Source: Icerya purchasi (Eukaryota > Arthropoda > Insecta > Hemiptera > Monophlebidae). From it: 64,000 nt of DNA. Position 1 is the stretch's first letter; each line of letters starts with the position of its first letter. The translations under genes and the position numbers were made by a program. Below the pieces are notes generated by a model. It searched no databases. It was not told the DNA's origin and saw only the letters and a program-made list of their open reading frames with translations. Below are positions 32,272 to 43,339 of the stretch, one piece after another. The DNA lies in NCBI GenBank assembly GCA_039619475.1, contig CM077116.1, positions 297,704,464-297,768,463 on the forward strand, read 5' to 3'.

Positions 32272-35200
32272 ATGTCGCGTGCTCATGCTTTGAACATCCT
32301 GCAGTGGAACTGCCGTAGCTTACAAGCTAACAAATTAAGTTTAAAGGGTTTATTAGACCTCTATAATATCCATGTGGCGTTGTTATCCGAAACTTGGCTG
32401 AAATCCTCCTCGGCTCTACATTTCAAAGGCTATTCTTTAGTTCGTTCAGATCGTGTGGATGGTTACGGCGGCGTCGCCATTCTCATTAGATACGATCTAT
32501 CCTACCTATCGCACGATATCCCTTGTCTTCCTCCTCCCTATCCCAATCTTCCTAACATGGTTCACATTTCTCTTTTGAATCTTCTTCGGCATCCTTTACA
32601 TATTGCTTGCGTTTATAACCCTCCTAACTCCAGCCTCTCTAATCTTCCTCTTATCTCATTTCTTTCATCGTTGTCTGGTCCATTCATCATTGGAGGCTAC
32701 TGGAATGCTCACTCTCCTCTTTGGGGCTGCGCTGGGAATAATCCTAATGGTTCGATTCTTGAAAATCTTATCCTGGATCATGATCTTTTTCTACTTAATG
32801 ATCGGTCTCCTACCCTCTTCAAGCAACCTTCTTCCACTAGTTCAGTTGATCTCTCCTTTTCCTCTCCCAATCTTGGTCTCTTATGCTCCTGGAGGACTCT
32901 CGACGGCACTTTTGGCAGCGATCATGTCCCCATTCTGCTCACTTTTAATGACGTGCTCCCTCCCAAGTCTTTCAAGCCCCTTCAATTTCCCCGTTGGCTT
33001 CTTTCTAAAACTGATTGGGCTAAATTTCGTTCCTTGGTGGATTCCTCTCTCCCTTCTTTTTCTGATGTTCCTAATCCAATCTTCCGTTACGATTTTTTCA
33101 CTCAAACGCTAAATTCTGCTCTTTCCGCATCTTCTCCTCCTATTACCAGCACGCTCAGTCGCTCTTCTTTGTATGCCTTCTCTTTCTGGTGGAACGAAGA
33201 GTGTAAAGCAGCGTTCCAAAAAAGTTCTGCCACCTTTAAAGCCTTCCGCTCTCATTCCTCTATGTCCAACTTCCTAGCCCACAAAGAAGCTAACGCAAAA
33301 GCTCGTTTTATCCTTAAGTCTGCCAAAAAGAATTCTTGGAAGTCTTTCTGTTCCTCCTTCTCCAGAGATACGCCCTTCTCCCAGATCTGGAAAATGGCTA
33401 AGGCGTTTAGATCACCCTTTTCTCTGCGCCCTTGCCACTCCCACCCTTCCAAATTCCAGCTGGAGTCCTTCTTGGATTCTATTGCTCCCGCCTATGTCCC
33501 TTCTTTTGAAGAAACTGTTCTTCCTTCTCTTCCTGTAGACTCTGAGTCTCACTTCCTGTCTTCTCCTTTCCGTTACGAGGAGCTTGCATCCATTCTTAAT
33601 AAATCCACCTTGTTTGCTCCTGACCGGGACGGTTTCTCGTTCCTTATTCTTAAAAATCTCTGTCCCGCTGCACTGCTTTTCCTTCTCCATATATTTAATG
33701 CTTTTCTCCTTTCTGGCTCTAATCCAAAATCCTGGAACGACTTTATTGTCGTTCCGATTCCTAAAAGAAATCAGTGTTCTTTCTGTCCCATTTCCCTGGC
33801 TTCCTGCCTGCGTAAACTCTTTGAAGGTTTGATCAACAATCGTCTCGTGTGGTGGCTGGAGCACAATAATCTATTCCCTCCTAATATGTTTGGTTTTCGC
33901 CCTCGGCTTGGGCCGGTTGACTGCATTAGTTATTTCCTTTCAGATGTCTATAAGTCTTTCCTAACTAAAAAATTCACCATTGCCTCCTTTGTGGACCTCT
34001 CTTCTGCCTTTGATAATGTGCATCTTCCCGCTTTAGGTTCTAAACTTTTTTCTCTTAACCTCCCTTCCGTCGTCGTCATTCTCATACTCAACCTCTTCTA
34101 GAACAGAACCCTCTTTATTTCTTCTCCCTCCCTTTCCTCCTTCAGATGCGTTTATCGTGGGCTCCCACAGGGTTCCTGTCTGAGTCCTACACTTTTTAAT
34201 ATCTACTCTTTTGATATCGCTTCTCCTCCTATTTATTCTTCCTCCCTCCTCTTCGCTGACAACATTTTGGTCTATTCCACCTGTGACAATCTGTCCGTCG
34301 CTATTGATGAGTTGAATAATTCCCTGTCTATTCTTAATAATTCCCTTTCTCGTCTTCACCTCTCTCTTTCTCCTACTAAGTCGTCTTGTATCATTTTTTC
34401 TCTCCGACCCTTTAACCGAGCTCTAACTCGCATCACTGTATCTGGTATTCCTATCCCCGTTGTCAATTCCATATGCTATCTTGGCCTTTTTTTAAATAGC
34501 CGCCTCACATTCCATGAGCACATTAATTTTCTCTATAAATCCTGTTTTAAAAGACTTAATCTCCTTAAATCTCTCTCTCCCCTCAGATGGGGAGGCGATC
34601 CGTTTATCCTTCTAATTCTTTTCAAAGCCATCATCCGGTCCAAGCTCGACTATTGTTCCTTTATCTACGGTAATTCCTCCAAGTCTCTCCTCACTAAACT
34701 TGACGCGATCCAGAACTCTTGCCTCCGTTTGTGCATTGGAGCCTTGAAATCCTCCCCATTCCCGCAGTTCTATCAGAGTCGGTTGCCCAGCCACTGTTTA
34801 TTCGCCGTTCTCAGCTTGGGTATCGCTTCTTAATTAAACGGCTTCCCATCTCCTTGTCCAAACTTATTTCCTCCTACCTATATATCAAAAACCTCTGGAA
34901 TTTTTCTCCTCATAAAAAATCTCAATTCTGTGGCTCATTGCTACCCGCCTTTCTAATTTTTCTCCTGTTTTGTCCTTTCCTACAACACTCTCCCGTACTT
35001 CTTTCATGACTTCAATAGCCTATGGCAGCCTATCAAATTTTTCTCTCTCCCACTTTGAGCCAATTCCTCCTCTCACGGTGCAGTCAACGATGAATTTCTT
35101 TATTTGTTAAATTCCTCTTTTCCTGCTCATGTATTGATCTCTTTACTGATGGTTCCAGGAGCTAGGACGGTGTAGGTGGTGCGTTTACTGCTCCGTCGCT

Positions 35201-36003
35201 TCGGCATTCTGAGTCCTTCCAGCTTCCTTCCTTCTGCTCTACTTTTTCTGCCGAGTCGATCGCCATCCTTCAGGCTATCTCTTTTATTTCTTCTTTAAGC
35301 GATCTTTCCCAATTCCTCATTATTTCGGACTCTAAGGGCGTCCTTCAAGCCATACCCTCTCCTCCTTCACATTCCTCTGATAATATTATTCTCTCAATTC
35401 GTTCTCTTACCTCCACTTTGCAGTCATCCCGTTCTATTCTCATTGATTTTTTGTGGGTCCCCAGTCATTCCGGAATTGATGGCAACGATGCAGCCGATTC
35501 TTTGGCTCGTTCTGCTGGTCGCCTTGATTCATTCCTCAACAATTTCCCTTCTTCAGCTATCCTTTCCTTATCCACCTCCAATCACGCCAGACTTTGGCAG
35601 GATATTTAATCGTCATTCTCATTACCGTTTCATTCAGCCAATTCCTCGTTCCCTGTCTTGGTTCCATTCTATTCCTCTCAGTCGTCGCTCCTCTATTGTC
35701 TCCCTAATTCGTCTCCGGATCAATCATTCTCTCCTCCCTTCCTCTCGCTTTCAATTTGCTCTATCGCCTTCTCCTGATTGTTCTATCCACGATTGCGATC
35801 CTCCTCGTACATGTGATGCTAATCACATTTTCTTTGAGTGTCCTGCTCTTCGTAACGAACGCTACCTTTTATACAGTCAGCTCCTGTCATTAGGTCTTCC
35901 TACTCCCTATAACTCTTCCTTTATCCTCTCCTTTCCTTCATCTTCTGTGGTGTCCGCACTGCTGTCCTTTGTTGCGTCCATTTCGGACCGCTTAGTTATT
36001 TAA
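32272..36003 (+). pseudogene. Element B ORF2 with multiple catalytic lesions
   Basis: The first 609 codons are open (32272-34101): LQWNCRSLQANK, SETWLKSSS, DRVDGYGG. The endonuclease motif GGDWN reads GGYWN (Tyr at 32698-32700). A TAG at 34099-34101 replaces the Gln codon of the LFQNR block. Beyond it motif B GLPQGSCLSP is kept, but motif C is FADN instead of FADD (34252-34263). A frameshift near 34760 and others in 34830-35410 break the connection and early RNase H (TDGSRS then stop, about 35150). Later RNase H pieces (WVPSHSGIDGNDAAD at 35452) and the CDANHIFFEC tail survive in separate frames. Not functional in endonuclease or RT. Confidence 0.9.
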
Positions 36004-36074
36004 TTTATTAGCTTAGTTTTCTTGTTGTTGGGCAATGCCGCTGGCGCGCCCAAAAAAAAAGAAAAAAAAAAAAA

Positions 36075-36127
36075 GTGTTGTTCCTATTGTTATTCTCGGC
36101 ATTATTAGTGTCGTAACTGTGACGATC
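36075..36127 (-). pseudogene. Element D ORF1 piece (Asn tract), between B and C
   Basis: On the minus strand this reads ...TDRHSYDTN-type then Asn-rich codons (AATAACAATAGGAACAAC). It is in continuity with the ORF1 start at 37909-38121 once element C and one target copy are removed. It shows that B (and A) inserted into D's Asn tract. Confidence 0.7.
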
Positions 36128-36791
36128 CCTTTCCTCAATTAACCTTTCTATTTCTCCTACTAAATCTTGTTATGCCGTATTTACTCTGCGACCTTATAAT
36201 CCTGCTTCTGTCTATCTATCCCTAGAAAATACACTCTTTTCTCGTGTTAATTGTTTCTGTTATCTTGGTATTTTCCTTGACAGTCGGTTATCCTTCTCCG
36301 AACACATCAAGTATCTTTCCTCTTCAGCAATCAAAAGACTAAACCTGCTGAAAGCTTTATCTCCAACCAAATGGGGTGGTGATCCTTATGTCCTTATTTC
36401 TCTATATAAATCTATCATCCGCTCAAAATTTGATTACTGTTCATTTCTCTATGGTTGTGCCTCTAAGTCCCGACTCTCTAAATTGGATGTAATCCAAAAC
36501 TCTTGCCTTCGTCTCTGTCTTGGTGCTCTTAAATCCTCTCCAGTTCCAGCAGTCCTTGCCGGATCTAACACACCACCCTTTTTTATCCGAAGATCTTATT
36601 TAGGCTATCGTTTTCTTACTAAGCGCCTCCCACTCACGGCCTCTACTCTTATCCATTCCTATCTTTCCATTTCTAGGGACTGGCGTTTCGTACCTAGAAA
36701 AATTCCAATTCTTTCTCTCATTTCTCTACGGCTCAGTTCGTTTTGTCCTTACATAATGTCCTTTTGTCAATCTCCCGTATTTCACTTTTAA
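36128..36791 (+). pseudogene. Element C RT thumb/connection fragment
   Basis: The translation has INLSISPTKSCYAVFTLRP, YLGIFLDSRLSFSEH, KWGGDPYVLISLYKSIIRS, KFDYCSFLYGCASKS and LRLCLGALKSSPVPAVLAG. This is the region downstream of FADD, with no catalytic Asp included. The frame stops after SPVFHF because of an indel that D shares at the same site. RNase H follows in another frame. Confidence 0.85.
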
Positions 36792-36819
36792 TTTCGCCGA
36801 TTTCTGCCATCCTCCAAAT

Positions 36820-37800
36820 ATGTTTACTGTTCCTACGCTCTCTAAGTTTCTTCCGCAGGCCCTAATCAGACAGGAATTCCGCAGTTATATCAATTCTGAT
36901 TTTCCCTTGCATGTAACTGTGTTTACAGATGGCTCGAAGAAACCGGATGGTGTCGGTGCTTCGTTTATTCTCCCAGATTTTGGCTTTTCAGAATTTTTCT
37001 GCTTACCTTCTTTCTGCTCCATATTCATAGCCGAATTGATGGCTATCCTACGTTCCATTATTTTCATTTCCTCTAATCACATTTCCTCCAAATTCTTGAT
37101 TATATCGGACTCCATAACCGCCCTTCAGGCCATTTGCTCTCCCCTTCTTGATTATTCCTGTGATTTCATTATACTCCGCATTCGCTCACTTATCCACGCT
37201 CTTTCTTCCCTTCATTCTATTCAAATTGATTTGCTGTGGGTTCCTAGCCATTCGGGCATCTGCGGTAATGAAGCGGCGGACTCATTGGCTCGGGCTGCTG
37301 CCTATTCTCACTCCTTTTTTAAAAAAGTCCCTTCGTCCAATATCCTTCCTCTGTGCAAAGATTTTCATCTTAGGTTTTGGTCGGATATGTACGTTTCCTC
37401 TTTCTCTAACAATCGCTCTTTCTATCTGTCTGTCCAACCTAGTCTTCCTGCCAATCCGTGGTTCTCTTTGTTTCCTTCACTTCGTCGTTCTGTTGTTGTC
37501 TCCATTATTCGCTTGCGCTTTAACCATTCTCTACTGCCTTCCTCCCGTTTTCGTTTTTCCTTGGTTTCCTCTCCATATTGTCCTCTCCACTCGAACGAAG
37601 AGCATGTTTGCGATGCGGACCATGTGTTCTTTGAGTGTTCATCTCTTTCTGCTGAGTGCTCGGCTTTCTACTTTAGTTTGCTGGGACTTGGTCTTCCTAC
37701 TCCGTACTGCGCCTCTTATGTTCTATCTCTTCCCTCTCCACAAATTGTTCCTATTATTTGTTCCTTTCTCCTAACAATATCTGATCGTATCAGGATATAA
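36820..37800 (+). pseudogene. Element C RNase H and C-terminal domain, open frame
   Basis: A 326-codon open frame. RNase H residues are all present: VTVFTDGSKKPDGVG, IFIAELMAILRS, IISDSITALQAI and WVPSHSGICGNEAADSLA. The tail carries IIRLRFNHSLLPSS and a zinc-type CPLHSNEEHV, CDADHVFFEC cluster. It ends with ISDRIRI and a stop, as in A (ISDRLRI). The Met at 36820 is internal; natively this is the end of ORF2. RNase H would degrade the RNA strand during cDNA synthesis. It is non-functional alone because RT and endonuclease are missing. Confidence 0.85.
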
Positions 37801-37908
37801 GTGATTCCTTCCTATTCTAATTGTTTCTGGGTAAAGGTCCCTGGTTGACAAGCCCAAAAAAAAAACAAAAAAAAAACAAAAAAAAAACAAAAAAAAACTG
37901 TGACGATC

Positions 37909-38121
37909 AGTGCTTGAGAAAGCAGGAGTTGCCATAGGATCAGCCTGGGAAAGTCTAATTTCTTTCGGTTGGATAGAAGAAATGGTCGAAAGGGGGTCTG
38001 CTGATTTTCGCTTCGAAACGCTATCAGCGTCTATACTTAGAGATAAGTTAGACGGTGGTTTAAGGGGTTTAGCGGCGGTTGGGGGGGAGGCCGCAGAGCG
38101 GCCCCCTTTAGATGCGCTCAT
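37909..38121 (-). pseudogene. Element D ORF1 N-terminus
   Basis: The minus-strand frame starts at Met 38121: MSASKGGRSAAS, LSLSIDADSVSKRKSADPL, QPKEIRLSQADPMATPA. It aligns with the starts of A and B ORF1 (GGRPAAS, LNLIEVD, KDLRLSQP). It is cut by element C at 37908 and continues at 36127. The open frame read further into C's tail is an artefact of the insertion. Confidence 0.8.
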
Positions 38122-39012
38122 CTAGCGCGGGAAAAAGTGTGTAGAAATAAAAACGTAAAATCGAAATAAATGGAAAAGAAAGGTGAAAAAAAAACACACC
38201 TATAAAAACCTACAAAAATAAAATAATTAAAAGTAGAATAAAATAACGTAAAGTAAACTAAAGACGAAATTAGTAAAATAGAAATAAACTGTGCTCGCTA
38301 ATGTTTGAATTAGCAGAGAGGAAACATAAAACCGCAAAAACAGGTAATAGAAATAAATAAGTGTAACGGAAAGATCTCACTTAATTGTCTTCTTTATCTG
38401 TATAATGCCGCTGATAACGATTAACTACAATATTTACCGCGACATACAAATTACCGCTATCGCTAAACAATCACGAACGCAAACACAATCGACTCGATAA
38501 CATAAACATTTTTTCAATAAAAATTTCCTTTCCTTCACCAGTTGTTGTTTCAACTTTAGAAAGTTGTTAATTTTCTGACGAACCGCATTGCATTTTAAAG
38601 AATAATTTTTAATCCAGGCGTTCAAAAGCTATTCTACGTTTGTCGTCATAGCTACTTTACTCGTATTCACATTCCGAAATTACTTTACCCGTAACTCAAC
38701 TGAATCATTCGTTTTCCTTAAATTAATTGCGCGTATACTGTTTTTCAAACGCCCCAGTAACGAATAATTTTCAAATTAAAAACTAGAAAAATAGTTTTGA
38801 AAACTGAAAAAAAAAACATTTACTTACTAGTGAAAGAAAGATAGATGCATTATTTTAGTAGGTCAACTAAGATTTTATTTCGGTTTCAGCGCTGTATTAC
38901 TTAAAGTTGGAATGTTTAAACCAAATTCTAAGGTTGTCAGTCGGAAAAAAAAGGAAAAAAAAACATATGTTGGAGAGGTGATTCCAGCATTTTCTTTTGA
39001 TATAGTTCAAAT
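38122..39012. other. Probable element D 5' UTR, then unassigned sequence
   Basis: 38122 to about 38450 is upstream of D's ORF1 start and is probably its 5' UTR. I find no sequence clearly alignable with the A 5' UTR beyond short words. The rest has no gene. Confidence 0.35.
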
Positions 39013-39365
39013 TATAGTCTGTCAAGCGAAAGAAGTCCGTTCGTAAAACCGCCCAAAATGTGCCGACGTCACGAAATCAAGAGACCTCACATTAATCTCC
39101 AGTCCATATAACATTCGCTGTATTAACAGATCGAGGTGGTCCACCCGGATGAAAACAGGTCGGAAGAAAAGAACGCCTAAACGTATAGCAGTGATGAAAC
39201 GAAAACAAGATTACTGCTTCCGAAAAGGAGAGGAATAACAGTAATATGGCCCAACGTGATTTATTTCGGTAATACTAAAATACACGTTAATACGCGCCCT
39301 ACTTTAAGTAACACTCACGCTGGTCAACGAAACTCGAACGGACTTCTTTCGCTAGACAGACTATA
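39013..39365. mobile_element. MITE-like TIR element (353 bp)
   Basis: Terminal inverted repeats of 31 bp lie at 39013-39043 and 39335-39365, starting TATAGTCTGTC and containing AGCGAAAGAAGTCCGTTCG. They differ at one position (CAAGCG against CTAGCG). The internal 290 bp has no ORF. The outermost TA or TATA could be the target duplication, which would suit a Tc1/mariner-related MITE, but this is not decisive. Confidence 0.8.
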
Positions 39366-40624
39366 CAGAAGGCCAAATTCACGTATATAAACGCTTCCAA
39401 ACATTGAAGTCAGTCCGGAATGTTTTAATTTTGAGAAATGTGATTTATTGTAGCTTTTTATGGAAAAAAAAATCCGCTGAAAACTGCATAGTTTAAATTG
39501 AAAAATAGAATCTTGTTTCTTAATGTTAATTATGAACTAAAATACGCTTTTTCGATGTTTCAAAATCTGTGAATCATTTATTAGACTCATCTATAAGATG
39601 TAAACATTCGCAGAAATTTTAAAATCCTCTGCTGATTGTTGACATTTTAAAAAGAATGTTAAATTGTTTGTTTTTTGTTCTTTTTTTTTCGAAAAGGATT
39701 TGAACATCCTAATACATTACGAAATTCGTGTCTGATTAAATCCGATTTAAGTTGATTTCTTCTTGATGTGTTAAACCAGTTAAGAAATTTAGTACTAGAC
39801 GTTAGACGCTTATTTTAAAATTGTGAAATTTTTTTACTCAATGTAAAAAGTCATTTTAAGCTGTTTTCAGTACTGATCTATCCAATAATATTGTACAAAA
39901 GTTTCTTTTTTTAAACTCTCGCAGCTATCGATGAAAATGTGGACTCTATTTCCACTTCCGACTATATTGTTTACTTTTAGTGTGTAGCTTTTAGAACATA
40001 ATATTTGTTGACAAAAACTTTGAACGTGAAGTATGTTGGTGATCAATACAAAAAAAAGCACAAGGTTACCCTTTTATTTTTCTCCCACCACAACAGAAAC
40101 CTCAAATGTTCTTACTGCAGAATACTTATCAAATAACGGAATACATAACAGCTTCATAACTATCTTTTTCTTTTCTAGTTCCATGCAAAGATCTAAAATT
40201 GAATAATTCTTATCACAAAGTTTGGCAAAAACAAACAAACATATATATAAATATAAAGAGAATTCAACTTTTATATCTATTCCACCACCGGTGTTTTCAT
40301 GAGGGACATGGTGTAAAATATAAATATTTTTGCACTAAATTCAGCAAAGACTGGTCTACTTGCGTTATAGCAAAAATTTTCAGGCTTTTCTTTGTACGTC
40401 TGATCAGAGGCTGGTAGAATTTCAAATTGTTCCCGCTACTTTAATGTCTTCAAACAGTTTCACCATTTCAAGAGCTCATCTTTTTTATTATTTTGCCGTC
40501 ACCGAAATTCTCTTGCAAGTTTCACGAAAAATAATAGGCGAGGTAAGTACGCGTTTGTGCGCCTGATAAACAATCGAACAGTAATGGTGTCCCCAGCTTC
40601 TTATTCAGATCTGCTATCAAGTCT
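39366..40624. other. No gene seen
   Basis: AT-rich sequence between the MITE and the giant inverted repeat. Short ORFs only, none with a recognised domain. Confidence 0.4.
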
Positions 40625-41084
40625 TAGTAGAAGGGGAGTACCAATTCTGGCACACAAAGGGATGCCGCCGCGCTAATTAGACCCCCTGGAGTGTGAGAAC
40701 TAGAGCATATTCTTTTCTTCGGTCCGCCTGTAACCACTGCCGCCGCCGCGAAGTGTGCCGCTGGTTCCCACATATGCATCGGCCGCTACCGTGCTTTTTT
40801 CAAAATTCGGGGCGTAAGTATTCTAGCCGGGTTCCAAAAATTATGCTATCCGATCGGGCGCGCATCTCCATGCAGCCGCATTCCCACGCACGGTGCGTTC
40901 TACTATTATGTGTATGTATTATACAGGAGTCTACATGTAATATATGTATCATAATTTTTAATTTTAATTTTCGTGGGTTGGGAGGTGTGGCGGAGTGTTA
41001 AAAACGTTCGAAACTCAACACTTAGAACCCAAATTTTGAAGGAATTTTCCGAGTCGCGCTCCGTTCCGGCATTTTTTTTTTTAA

Positions 41085-41297
41085 AAATTTTATTTTTTAA
41101 GAAGAATATCTGATGGTTCCAGCGATCGAATGAGGGCAGGCGGGCGTGCTGCAACGAGGAGTGAATTCCAGCCGTTCGTTCGATGTTTTTATTATTATTA
41201 TTATTTTTAACGGAAATATTTGAATGTTCTAGAACCGAACGATCGTGATTTTTCGTTGTTTTATTTTTAACGGAAATATTTGAATGTTCCAGCAACC
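41085..41297. repeat. Short tandem units in left arm
   Basis: The phrase TTTTTAACGGAAATATTTGA followed by ATGTTC-AG-ACCG is found at 41203 and 41264, with a diverged unit near 41085-41125 (TTTTTAAGAAGAATATCTGA). Units are about 60-120 bp apart. The mirror array in the right arm is at about 51946-52160. Confidence 0.7.
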
Positions 41298-41417
41298 GGT
41301 TGAGGGTGGCGCGGATGCAGGGGTTGAATTCTAGACATTCGTTCGAAATTAACTACCCGATCATCTTCGCAGACCCTCGACGCCGTCGATAGAATCCTGA
41401 TCGCGATCGCTACACGT

Positions 41418-41448
41418 TCACACACATACACATACACACACACACACG
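41418..41448. repeat. (CA)n microsatellite
   Basis: ACACACATACACATACACACACACACAC; its mirror in the right arm is (GT)n at about 51795-51825. Confidence 0.85.
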
Positions 41449-43006
41449 TCTAATATTTTTATTTCCAACGAATATTTTTAAATTCCACCCCCGAGGAATG
41501 GCGACTTTTAAATGGCTGATGTATGCATCATCCAGACGGAAGATAGTTACATCAGTCGTTTGTTCACGGCCAAATCTAGACGTGCACTATTTCAACCTGT
41601 TTGACTATCTTATTCATTTATACCCTTCGTTTTGTTCGGAGCGGCCGTGTTTGAGCGACATTGCTAAATGCATTATGCCAGCAGGTGTCGAGAGCCATCT
41701 TGAACAGTATGTCTGAGAAGATCTATATTCCTGCGGTGTATAACGCCAATCACTATCGTAAAATTTTCTGTTATTTTCGAGTGTTACAAGAAAGGAATAG
41801 AATACTAACTATGCACTACGCCACCACATTTAATTTATATTCAAACGTCATTCATGCTACATCGTTTTTCAAATTCTAAGCCTAAGTACAGAAATTTTAA
41901 AAATTCCCCTAAGTATAATATTTAAAAGCCCGAATCTAACCTAAGCAGCGTTCACAACCCACACCTATAGACGATCATGCATACGTTTAAGTCGACAACG
42001 CGCCATTAGTTTCCATATCATTCATAATATTATTTTCTACATCTAAATATTATAGAATTAGCTTAAGTATTTTTATACTTTTCTGTATTCTCCGACCCCT
42101 TTGCAAAAGTGCACCGTCCATTCCTACGCTTCTATTCAACATAACGTTAGCCTCCGCGAAAGCACACGCATCGTTCACTCGCACTACCGCGATTTTTTTT
42201 TTTTTTTTTTTAATATTTCGAGAAGCCTAAGTCTAATTATTTCAAAGCCAGCAGCCTAAGTATATTTTTTTTACACTTCCAAACATTTCTTCCGACCGTT
42301 CATAATTTTTATTTATTTTATTTTTTTTCCTGACTCTAAAAATAAATCTGTTGAGGCCTTCACCGCTATGAATGCGCACACATCTTCTATTGTTAGTTTC
42401 CATATCATTCATAATAATTTTTTTCGACTCTAAGTATTATAGAATTAGCCTAAGTATATTTTTATTTTCTTCCGCTATACAAACACTTTTTTTTTTTTTT
42501 TTTTTTTTTCTTTTTCAGGCAAGTTGCCATGCCGTTGATTTCGATCGTGCAACGCTGTCATTAAGTCTGCTGGGATCCTACCCTTCGTATCTTTTTCTTG
42601 TAGAACCCGGTTCGCATGTACACACCTACACAATCATACTTAAGCCAAAGAACACCTGACAACGTCATTCATCTGTGTATATAACCAACTAACACCGAAG
42701 GAATGTGGTTTTTCTAGTGCAACCCTCCCTTTTTCAAAGGACCCCATCGAGCTAGAAAATCGAACGGATCTGTTCAGGCAGTCAGTATTAGTGTTATGTT
42801 AAACGTGTGGAATTTGTTGAAGCTGTGTGCTTCACGCGTTATTAAAAAATTGACAAGAACGTTAAAGTCAATAATTTCATACGTTTTTTCTCTTTTTCTT
42901 TCTCTCTTTATTTTTTGTCTTTTTTCTCTCATTTTCATCGTTATTTTTTTCTCTCTTTTTTTCGCTCTTTTTTTTTTTAGTAAAAATATTAAAATAATAA
43001 TCAAAT

Positions 43007-43336
43007 ATGAATAACAATACCGAATCGATTGATATTAAAGCCGGTGAATTTATTCAGAATTCATTTTCGAGTGTTAGTGGCTCGCATACGATTTCGTCAC
43101 CTCCGACACCACAATATGATGGTTATACATCAGAAGAATCCACATCTTTTGTGCGTAAAGTCGTTGGTCCTAAATTATTATCAGAACAAGTGGATATAGC
43201 GGAATATATTTTAGATATCAGCATCCATATAGATTGTGATTATGGGTTTCGAGTAACCGAACTAGCAATGATTGATATGTCTGGCGGGAAGTGTTTGCAT
43301 ATACTGTATAAGCCAAGCAGAGCATGGCATGCATAA
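43007..43336 (+). CDS. Inverted-repeat protein, upstream ORF (left arm)
   Basis: A 109-residue ORF, MNNNTESIDIKAGEF..., Ser/Thr-rich at first, then VDIAEYILDISIHIDCDYG, VTELAMIDMSGGK and ILYKPSRAWHA. It ends in TAA at 43334-43336. The next codon is AAA and then ATG of a 220-residue ORF in the same frame. From memory the TELAMID ... YKPSRAW pattern resembles an uncharacterised arthropod family with 'ELA-D ... FKPP-W' blocks that looks DnaQ-exonuclease derived. I cannot verify this. Upstream, a long pyrimidine tract ends in TTTTTTTTAG at 42980, a possible splice acceptor 27 bases before the ATG. The right-arm copy differs by one residue (Gly/Asp in SSVSGSH). Confidence 0.5.
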   Translation: MNNNTESIDIKAGEFIQNSFSSVSGSHTISSPPTPQYDGYTSEESTSFVRKVVGPKLLSEQVDIAEYILDISIHIDCDYGFRVTELAMIDMSGGKCLHILYKPSRAWHA

Positions 43337-43339
43337 AAA

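Larger units (their letters stand above)
30117..36074 (+). mobile_element. I-like element B, degenerate
   Basis: It starts directly after A's poly(A). A 107-bp 5' leader, ORF1 30224-31822, a 449-bp spacer, a broken ORF2 32272-36003, and a 3' end with stem-loop TTGGGC/GCCCAA (36028-36053) and an A-rich tail to 36074. Its right flank is element D ORF1 (minus strand). Much of the 5' UTR seen in A is missing, which suggests slight 5' truncation. Confidence 0.85.
36128..37895 (+). mobile_element. I-like element C, 5'-truncated, 13-bp TSD
   Basis: The insertion is flanked by AACTGTGACGATC at 36115-36127 and 37896-37908. It starts inside the RT thumb region and ends in a terminal stem-loop TGGGT/GCCCA (37828-37856) followed by an A-rich tail interrupted by C every ten or so bases (37856-37895). 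The target is element D's ORF1. In the shared thumb region C and D differ at only a few percent of positions by eye. C supplies the RNase H and 3' UTR that D has lost. Confidence 0.9.

Noticed and set aside
41498..41879. Two 72-codon ORFs found in both palindrome arms
   Set aside because: Conservation between arms only reflects arm identity. They overlap each other in different frames and show no domain.
42372..42659. Possible exon after TTTTTCAG at 42518 in the left arm
   Set aside because: The frame depends on a T-run length that differs in the right arm (50680-50871), where the frame is lost. No homology is recognised.
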